A DNA stretch of 10,966 nt. It comes from UBA6183 sp034676125. Lineage in GTDB: Bacteria > Bacteroidota > Bacteroidia > UKL13-3. A model generated the notes under the pieces. That model worked only from the letters and a program-made list of their open reading frames with translations. It did no database searches and was not told the DNA's origin. The translations under genes were made by a program, and so were the position numbers. The stretch covers positions 1 to 10,966 of the forward strand of contig JAUCCO010000117.1 of assembly GCA_034676125.1 (NCBI GenBank), read 5' to 3'. Shown one piece after another: positions 6,556 through 10,966 of the stretch (the stretch's first letter is position 1; each line of letters opens with the position of its first letter).

Positions 6556-7029
6556 ATGCGTACGTCAAAATCAAAACAGGCTTTTTATGAAGCTTTAAAT
6601 AAACGGTTAACAAAAACCGAACATGCTATTGTAGCCAAAGTAAAACATTTGCTTGCATTCGGTAATCATGAAAATAGTAAAAAACTAATGCCGCCAAATC
6701 ATTCGCGAGTGCGTTTGGAAGTGCATTATTATGTGCGAGGATTTACCAACCCACTACATAAATTACGGTATGTGTTCACCTACAGTAAAGTGATGTTGAT
6801 GCAGGATTTTGGTTGGTTTGGCGCTAATTTAAATACTGTGGATTATCCATATCGTTTAAGAAAAGCGCGACACAATTGCCCCAAGCTAAATAACCCACAT
6901 TGTTTTTTGTTTGATGAATTAATTTGGGCAGGAATTGCCCCCGAGGATGTTCATCATGTTTCGCAAGTATGGTTTACGCTTACTTACGAAAATAAAGGTA
7001 GTGTTGGGTTAAATGAGGTGAAAAAATAA
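6556..7029 (+). CDS. Hypothetical protein, second of two tandem paralogue-like genes
   Basis: No family is recognised. The product has 157 residues, is basic, and is rich in His, Tyr and aromatic residues. It shares with the preceding protein an N-terminal (D/E)ALN(Q/K)(K/R)L helix, a V-x-L-(D/E)-(I/V)-x-Y strand at about 52-58, a C-(Y/F)-L-(Y/F) motif at about 116-119 and a closing acidic and aromatic strand. Distinct segments are VFTYSKVMLMQDFGWFGANL and the HNCPKLNNPHC cysteine pair (108 and 116). The gene follows its neighbour by 21 bases and is presumably in the same transcript. Its stop codon lies inside a hairpin that terminates the opposing strand. Confidence 0.75.
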   Translation: MRTSKSKQAFYEALNKRLTKTEHAIVAKVKHLLAFGNHENSKKLMPPNHSRVRLEVHYYVRGFTNPLHKLRYVFTYSKVMLMQDFGWFGANLNTVDYPYRLRKARHNCPKLNNPHCFLFDELIWAGIAPEDVHHVSQVWFTLTYENKGSVGLNEVKK

Positions 7030-7050
7030 CGTGGTGTGAGCCACGTTATT
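7025..7050. terminator. Terminator hairpin shared by converging units
   Basis: AATAACGTGG (7025-7034) pairs perfectly with CCACGTTATT (7041-7050) around a 6-base loop. Read on the minus strand it is followed by a run of six Ts, making a strong intrinsic terminator 5 bases after the 52-codon gene. On the plus strand only a weak TTTGGGTTT tail follows, and the stop codon at 7027-7029 is inside the stem. Confidence 0.8.
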
Positions 7051-7055
7051 TGGGT

Positions 7056-7214
7056 TTATGATTGGTTTTTCAAGTCCTCAAGTTGCTTCATCAACTCAAG
7101 TTCCTTGGTTCGCTGTTCTTGCGCCCTATCGTAATGTTGAGCTTCCACTAACTTGTTTTTAAAAGCCCTAACTTTTTCCAGTTCTGCTTCTATGGTTGCA
7201 ATTCGGTTTGACAT
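7056..7214 (-). CDS. 52-residue coiled-coil peptide resembling a UVR motif
   Basis: This short frame starts with ATG at 7214, four bases after the stop of the nuclease gene, and ends just before a strong minus-strand terminator; both facts argue that it is real. The product is entirely helical and charged: an N-terminal SNRIATIEAELEKV heptad stretch, then LVEAQHYDRAQEQRTKELELM (about 22-42). That segment resembles the UvrB/UvrC interaction (UVR) motif, which reads roughly A-I-x-x-x-D-(F/Y)-x-x-A-x-x-x-R-D-x-I-x-x-L, although some positions differ. The A-rich leader AAAAGTTAAAAAA before the ATG resembles that of the nuclease gene. A small protein-protein adaptor is plausible; the UVR link is an inference. 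Confidence 0.7.
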   Translation of the reverse strand: MSNRIATIEAELEKVRAFKNKLVEAQHYDRAQEQRTKELELMKQLEDLKNQS

Positions 7215-7218
7215 TTTT

Positions 7219-8409
7219 TTAACTTTTAACGGAACTTAGAATACTATTAAATAGGTCGGTAAGTCTAGTAATTGATATTCCATTGTGTATTTCAAGTATG
7301 GAACTTTCATCAAGCTGATGATAAATAAATTCTTCTTTTTGCATCCAAGCATATAGCCATTTTCTCGTATTAACGGGGGTATTTAATTGAATTAGCTCCT
7401 TTATTCCATTATTGATACTTTCATTTTTTTGTAACTCGTCTGATTGTGCTTTGAGACCAATAAATATCGTATTATAGTCTTCAATGAAGTAAATAAATAA
7501 GTTAAATGGAAGATTATCTATATTTATTTTAAATCCAGCCCATTCATTGCGTCTTCCAGTTGCACGGTCCTTAATCAAATCGAGGTTATACCCTTTTTGT
7601 AATAAGTTATCAAATACTTCATTTTGAATTTGGTTGATTAGTGTCTCGGCTGTATTTTTTTTGATCTCTTGTATTACATTTGATATTTCAAAAGCAGCAG
7701 ATATGTTGTTTGATGATGTTAGGATTGTGTTAATTAATTCTTTGTTCATGTTGCTATTGGTATTTTGATTAGTAATAGTTTTAACCGTATTGAGGTAATG
7801 TTCTAAGATGTATAAAACGCTTGGCTTGTTATAAACCTCTTTAATTGATTTAGTTAGCCAGTTTATAATATTGACTCTATATGATATCCAAATGAACTCA
7901 GATTTAGATAAGCCACCAATCAAATCCGTTACTTCGTTTGATCCCCAGAGATTTAGGTATACAACTTTTGAATTAGGGTAGGCTTTGTGATATCTTAAAA
8001 GCTGTTTCCGTTGGTCATTGGCAAAGATTTTATTTTCAATTAAGACACTTTTTCCCGTGTCAAAATTCAATACAATGTCAACGCGCCCCCCAGACTCATA
8101 ATTTTCACTGATCTTGCCAATACTAACTTCAATTTTAACATTAGTTTCATTTAAATTAACATCATCTAAAAAATCTGTTAATCCACATTCGTCAATAAAT
8201 AGCTTTAAAAATAAGGTTCCTTGGTCGTGTGTTCCATATGGATTGAGTAACTCTGCAATTAGTTTTGAATGGAGTGATACTTCAGATGTACTCATGTTTA
8301 GAATTTGGAAAATATTAAAATTTTCCCCAGTAATTTTTGCAATATCCTTGTACTTGTTACTAATTACTGAAATCTGCTCGAGCAAGTGTTGGGAGTTTTG
8401 GTTATTCAT
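7219..8409 (-). CDS. PD-(D/E)XK nuclease superfamily protein
   Basis: This is a predicted DNA endonuclease of 396 residues. The N-terminal part matches the PDDEXK_4-like pattern. An E-x-x-x-H-S motif lies at 43-48 (EVSLHS), followed by AELLNPYGTHDQGTLFLKLF. The catalytic core has GGRVDIVL with Asp111, then SVLIENKI with Glu125 and Lys127 (the E-x-K of the superfamily), and NDQRKQLLRY (131-140) with the usual Q...L..Y helix. The remaining residues (about 200-396) are helical and then mixed, with no recognised domain, and may select the substrate. All catalytic residues appear intact. The gene follows the UDG-like gene by 50 bases and precedes the 52-codon gene by 4 bases. Such nucleases often occur in mobile or defence loci, but the biological target cannot be read from the sequence. 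Confidence 0.88.
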   Translation of the reverse strand: MNNQNSQHLLEQISVISNKYKDIAKITGENFNIFQILNMSTSEVSLHSKLIAELLNPYGTHDQGTLFLKLFIDECGLTDFLDDVNLNETNVKIEVSIGKISENYESGGRVDIVLNFDTGKSVLIENKIFANDQRKQLLRYHKAYPNSKVVYLNLWGSNEVTDLIGGLSKSEFIWISYRVNIINWLTKSIKEVYNKPSVLYILEHYLNTVKTITNQNTNSNMNKELINTILTSSNNISAAFEISNVIQEIKKNTAETLINQIQNEVFDNLLQKGYNLDLIKDRATGRRNEWAGFKINIDNLPFNLFIYFIEDYNTIFIGLKAQSDELQKNESINNGIKELIQLNTPVNTRKWLYAWMQKEEFIYHQLDESSILEIHNGISITRLTDLFNSILSSVKS

Positions 8410-8459
8410 TGAATTTAACTTTTATTAGAAATATTTGGTGGTAATGATTGGGTTGTTAA

Positions 8460-9107
8460 TCAAACCAAATCAGGGAAATTGCTCAAAAGAAAATCACCCC
8501 AGGCATTGTGGCTGAAATATTTACTTGGATGTGATATGAAAATCAGAGTTGTTTTATAACCGCTTGAATGTTCAATATCTATTTGTCTTGGAAATGATCT
8601 TCCAACCTTCTCATGGTATAATGTGTTTATAATACGAAAGTCATTTTGCTCTGCAAAATTTATTACATAACCATGAGAACTTAAACCCGCCATTAAGCAA
8701 TATTTTGGCTTTAGGGCAAGTGTTGATTTTAAAAATGCGTTAGTTCCTCTTTCAAAATCTTTTTGTTCAGGCCTGTTTTTAAGTTCAATCATTGCGCTTT
8801 GAACAATATTCAAATAGCCTACTGATTGCCAGAAATCTTGAGTACTTAACTCGGAGTTAAATTTTCTGCCTAAACGCCAAATATTATTATAGAATTTTAC
8901 TTTGCCTCCATAAGAATTACCAGTAACACCCATATCCAAAACTGCTGCTCTTGTAAATGTTGGATGATTGACTTCATGAATACGTTTTTCGTTGTTTTCA
9001 CCGTAATGGCTTTCACCAACAATTAGTAATTTCTTACTGTAATTTTCACCAACCCATGGTAGGTAATTTAATTCGCTAATTTGTTCAAATTCTTTATCTG
9101 TTATCAT
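8460..9107 (-). CDS. Uracil-DNA glycosylase superfamily-like protein
   Basis: The 215-residue product has the layout of the UDG alpha/beta fold. A first strand ends in the loop LLIVGESHYG (27-36), comparable to the GE-containing motif of UDG families 4-6. A strand with GYLNIVQS (97-104) contains an Asn at a typical position. The segment LALKPKYCLMAGLSSHGYV (130-148) resembles the P-x-x-(I/V)-x-x-x-G strand. A late loop reads FISHPSKYFSH (190-200), with the His-Pro-Ser of the C-terminal UDG motif. The catalytic Asp/Asn of known families is not clearly identifiable, so it may bind or hydrolyse a different nucleotide substrate. It sits immediately upstream of the PD-(D/E)XK gene in the same direction, which suggests they work together on DNA. 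The superfamily assignment is an inference from motifs. Confidence 0.6.
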   Translation of the reverse strand: MITDKEFEQISELNYLPWVGENYSKKLLIVGESHYGENNEKRIHEVNHPTFTRAAVLDMGVTGNSYGGKVKFYNNIWRLGRKFNSELSTQDFWQSVGYLNIVQSAMIELKNRPEQKDFERGTNAFLKSTLALKPKYCLMAGLSSHGYVINFAEQNDFRIINTLYHEKVGRSFPRQIDIEHSSGYKTTLIFISHPSKYFSHNAWGDFLLSNFPDLV

Positions 9108-9131
9108 ATGGCGTATTTTAATTTAATGCAT

Positions 9132-9210
9132 AATAAATTAAATCTTCTCTGTTTCCAAATACACACCCTAAATTACAGCATCTTGTAATTCTTCGGTTCA
9201 ACTCCATATC
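9132..9210 (-). pseudogene. Decayed duplicate of the 3' end of the 71-codon gene
   Basis: On the plus strand, bases 9132-9166 match 10034-10068 at 33 of 35 positions, covering the stop codon and last codons of the 71-codon gene. Similarity continues more weakly to about 9210, through blocks such as TCAACTCC and AGCAT. In the gene's frame the tail VYLETEKI and stop are kept (intact gene: VYLETVKI), but an insertion of about five bases upstream shifts the frame, and the 5' two-thirds are missing. An alternative frame, TTG at 9231 to a stop at 9118 (37 codons), is open but has nothing to support it. The relic fills the gap between the 92-codon gene and the UDG-like gene. Confidence 0.6.
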
Positions 9211-9232
9211 TTTTGTATCTTGATAATACAAT

Positions 9233-9511
9233 TTAACTCAAATCCACAGTTACATTAGCATCTTGGTTGTTAAAATGCACACTGACTCCAACGGCTTTCC
9301 CTATCAGTTGTACTCTTTTTAATGTTGAGTATGCTTCTAACGATGAATTTGGATTGTTGTAGCTTATGTGTATTTCAAAATGCGTCATCTTTTCATTGGT
9401 TCTGCCATGATTGTACGCTATGTAATTTCTTGTTTTAGCACATTTAAGTTTTTCATATCTCTCATCTACAAGACCTGATATTAAATTTACTAATGCATTT
9501 AAATCGTTCAT
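9233..9511 (-). CDS. Hypothetical 92-residue protein
   Basis: No family is recognised. The product has a helical N-terminus (MNDLNALVNLISGLVDERYEKL), a middle with YNHGRTNEKMTHFEIHISYNN, and a C-terminal helix and strand region (LKRVQLIGKAVGVSVHFNNQDANVTVDL). This is compatible with a small alpha/beta fold. There is no signal peptide. An A-rich leader precedes the ATG. It lies 47 bases downstream of the 134-codon gene in the same direction and just upstream of the decayed duplicate. Its protein-like composition and intact frame support a real gene. Confidence 0.65.
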   Translation of the reverse strand: MNDLNALVNLISGLVDERYEKLKCAKTRNYIAYNHGRTNEKMTHFEIHISYNNPNSSLEAYSTLKRVQLIGKAVGVSVHFNNQDANVTVDLS

Positions 9512-9558
9512 TTGTTTCCGTTTTATTTAAAGCTGGTTAAATATTTCAAAGACTGAGA

Positions 9559-9963
9559 TTAATCGGTGAAATAATCATTCAACATGGTTTGATAAAGTGA
9601 TTGTTGCATCACTAAAGTCTCAGTTACCATACCGAAACTAATTGAAGTAACCTCTGATAATTCTAGTTCCAGAAAAAAATGTACTTGTTCAGCTTTTAAT
9701 TCAAATTGTTTCATCATTTTTTGCTCACTAGTTTCTGGGTTTGGGCTACTTCTGATTATTTGTAGAATATCATCCAAATTGAATTTCATTAGCTGTAAAG
9801 TTTGAGAAAGTTCAATGTCCTTATCCAACCTTTCTATTTCCGCTATTAAATTCTCTTTTGCATTTTCGCTCGCTAAAAATTGAAAAGCGCTGGAGTGTTT
9901 TAATTCAACTTCTTCAAGTATTATTTGTACTTTATGTCCTTTAATTTTTGATATTAAGTTCAT
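9559..9963 (-). CDS. Hypothetical 134-residue helical protein
   Basis: No family is recognised. After a short beta-like start (MNLISKIKGHKVQIILEEVEL), the product is strongly helical, with charged segments (ENAKENLIAEIERLDKDIELSQTLQLMKFN) likely to form a coiled coil. It ends in an acidic aromatic tail (LNDYFTD). No cysteines, signal peptide or catalytic motif are seen. It lies 76 bases downstream of the 71-codon gene and 47 bases upstream of the 92-codon gene, all in one direction, so it probably belongs to one transcript with them. Confidence 0.65.
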   Translation of the reverse strand: MNLISKIKGHKVQIILEEVELKHSSAFQFLASENAKENLIAEIERLDKDIELSQTLQLMKFNLDDILQIIRSSPNPETSEQKMMKQFELKAEQVHFFLELELSEVTSISFGMVTETLVMQQSLYQTMLNDYFTD

Positions 9964-10039
9964 GATGTTTAACTGTTTTGTTTGTGTTGATTTGTAATTT
10001 TATAGCTATTGGATTGAGCTGCTTGATTGTTGAAATAAA

Positions 10040-10255
10040 TTAAATCTTCACCGTTTCCAAATACACACTGGATAGCATATTAGCCTTCCTGAGGTCAACT
10101 CCGTACTTGCGCATAAATGCATCAGCCACATCTTTTCCTCCGTTGGTTGCAACCGGGTTGCCAGAAGAGCTCGCCAGTTCAATACTCATGCCTTTTTCCA
10201 CTCTTTGTCCGTTTGCCAATAAAGTTTGTTTTACTGTAATTTTAAATAGTGCCAT
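10040..10255 (-). CDS. Small protein, probably DUF6140-like
   Basis: The 71-residue product MALFKITVKQTLLANG... contains a VEKGMSIEL strand, a NPVATNGGKDVADAFMRKYG core and a C-terminal VYLETVKI. I recognise this pattern as a small protein family common in Bacteroidota accessory regions, which I believe is annotated DUF6140; that name is from memory. Function is unknown. The N-terminal half looks like a small beta-barrel-like fold, followed by one helix. The gene heads the long minus-strand unit. Upstream lies a 13-base motif shared with the promoter and operator region of the WYL regulator. A degraded copy of its last codons occurs about 900 bases downstream. Confidence 0.8.
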   Translation of the reverse strand: MALFKITVKQTLLANGQRVEKGMSIELASSSGNPVATNGGKDVADAFMRKYGVDLRKANMLSSVYLETVKI

Positions 10256-10645
10256 AGTTTTAAATTTTTAGGCAAGTACGTAATACATAAAGTCAAAACA
10301 TGTCGTTAACTAAAAAATGTAATCTTTTAATAATTTTAGGTCGACTTTTAGTTTGTAAACAAATATAATTTTGCTTGTAGCAACAGTAAGTTGGTATAAT
10401 CATTAAGTCGTCATGTATAGTTTTAAATAGTGGTGGTTTTGAAGAAACAGTAATAAGGGAAAAAAAAATTATGTTTTGAGATATTTAACTATTAAATGAT
10501 TTTGTAATCAGATTGTTACATTTGTTGATATACAAATTGGATTTAATACAGTAGCAATAGCTAAAGGCATCGTGTTAAATTTTACAACAATCCTTTTTAA
10601 ATGCTGTTAACTACTGATACATTCCTGTTACATAAAAAATGTGTC
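10256..10645. other. Intergenic region between divergent genes
   Basis: This 390-base AT-rich gap holds the start regions of the 71-codon gene (minus) and acs (plus). I see the 13-base motif shared with the WYL promoter at 10294-10306, and a GTCGAC palindrome at 10340-10345. Only weak promoter-like boxes occur ahead of acs (TTTG at 10521-10524, 19 bases, TAATACAG at 10544-10551). No tRNA, small ORF or convincing terminator is visible. Confidence 0.5.
10294..10306 (-). promoter_or_regulatory. Motif shared with the WYL promoter/operator
   Basis: CAAAACATGTCGT is identical to 5988-6000. Similarity extends a further 13 or so bases, into AAAAAAT, with two substitutions and one indel. It lies 39 bases upstream of the 71-codon start and in the same orientation as the copy about 44 bases upstream of the WYL start. 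On the left arm CGACA is replaced by GTCA, so this copy is only a half-good palindrome. Confidence 0.5.
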
Positions 10646-10966
10646 ATGTCGTATCCATATCAAATAGAACAATACCATCAAGCGTATAAAAAAAGGATAG
10701 AAAACCCCGAAGAGTTTTGGGCTGAAATTGCTGAACATTTTACTTGGCAAAAAAAGTGGGATAAGGTGCTTGATTGGAATTTTATTGAACCCAAAATTGA
10801 ATGGTTTAAACGAGGTAAATTAAACATAACCGAAAACTGCATTGATAGGCATTTGGCCGAACTTGGCGAAGAAGCTGCATTTGTTTGGGAGCCCAACAAT
10901 CCAGAAGATAGAACATTTTCTTTGCCGAGGCTTCGGCACGGGATTAACCCAACTAAATCAAGTAGT
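10646..10966 (+). CDS. acs: Acetyl-CoA synthetase, N-terminal part; possibly interrupted
   Basis: Acetyl-CoA synthetase activates acetate to acetyl-CoA through an acetyl-adenylate in the cytoplasm. Starting from ATG 10646, residues 1-92 match the family's N-terminal cap domain: YQIEQYHQAYKKRIENPEEFW, then WQKKWDKVLDWNF, EPKIEWFKRGKLNIT, NCIDRHLAELGEEAAFVWE and PEDRT. An ATG at 10639 is in another frame and stops quickly. After about residue 92 the expected R-x-x-T-Y-x-x-L-x-x-x-V continuation is missing. The frame stays open to the window end but reads LPRLRHGINPTKSSS, which does not belong to the family. The change coincides with a GC-rich hairpin. The gene may be disrupted by a repeat, or the sequence may be misjoined near its edge. 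No more of the roughly 630-residue enzyme is in the window. Confidence 0.88.
   Translation, partial: MSYPYQIEQYHQAYKKRIENPEEFWAEIAEHFTWQKKWDKVLDWNFIEPKIEWFKRGKLNITENCIDRHLAELGEEAAFVWEPNNPEDRTFSLPRLRHGINPTKSSS
10921..10966. repeat. GC-rich hairpin sequence interrupting acs; possible mobile element end
   Basis: TGCCGA (10923-10928) and TCGGCA (10933-10938) are perfect 6-base arms around GGCT. A second symmetric block, GGGATTAACCC (10940-10950), follows. GC content is 18 of 30 bases over 10921-10950, far above the surroundings. Acs similarity ends where it begins. It could be the end of an insertion sequence, a REP-like element or an assembly junction; the family is not identified. Confidence 0.4.

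Noticed and set aside
8114..8428. 104-codon plus-strand frame
   Set aside because: It is antisense to the nuclease gene's conserved N-terminal half.
9118..9231. 37-codon frame with TTG start in the relic region
   Set aside because: The segment is better explained as a frameshifted copy of the 71-codon gene's end, and there is no homology or good start to support translation.
10678..10899. 73-codon minus-strand frame
   Set aside because: It is antisense to the acetyl-CoA synthetase N-terminus.
1..10966. CRISPR array, tRNA or rRNA genes
   Set aside because: No regularly spaced repeats and no tRNA- or rRNA-like stretches were seen on either strand by eye.

Overview
The window looks like an AT-rich chromosome segment of a Bacteroidota bacterium, probably of the Chitinophagales/Sphingobacteriales type. 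The evidence is a large protein with a gliding-motility/type IX secretion C-terminal domain, promoters of the Bacteroidota form (TTTG, about 19 bases, TAnnTTTG), A-rich leaders without clear Shine-Dalgarno sequences, and typical Bacteroidota versions of QueA, a SlyD-like FKBP and acetyl-CoA synthetase.

Layout. (1) Core genes, 1-3360: the 3' end of queA, converging with a 681-codon secreted T9SS protein on the minus strand, then a SlyD-type peptidyl-prolyl isomerase with its own promoter, a palindromic leader and an intrinsic terminator. (2) A HigB/HigA toxin-antitoxin cassette, 3407-4070, bracketed by two almost identical terminators. (3) A divergent unit, 4133-7029. On the minus strand a WYL-type regulator is followed, almost without gaps, by a zinc-ribbon protein and a helical protein. 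On the plus strand, across an operator-rich gap, lie two unrecognised proteins that look like diverged tandem paralogues. (4) A long minus-strand unit, 10255-7056. It runs from a 71-aa protein (probably DUF6140-like) through two unrecognised small proteins, a decayed duplicate of the 71-aa gene's 3' end, a protein with uracil-DNA-glycosylase-superfamily features and a PD-(D/E)XK nuclease, to a 52-aa UVR-motif-like peptide that ends at a strong terminator. (5) The 5' part of an acetyl-CoA synthetase gene on the plus strand, whose similarity to the family stops abruptly about 45 bases before the window end at a GC-rich hairpin sequence.

How it may work together. Blocks 2-4 are an accessory region lodged between core genes. 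It combines a toxin-antitoxin pair, a WYL regulator (a class often found controlling phage-defence loci) and a nuclease/UDG-like/UVR-like set. A 13-base motif overlapping the putative promoter and operator of the WYL gene recurs at nearly the same distance upstream of the 71-aa gene, in the same orientation. This hints that one regulator controls both minus-strand units. A defence or DNA-processing role is an inference; the sequence does not prove it.
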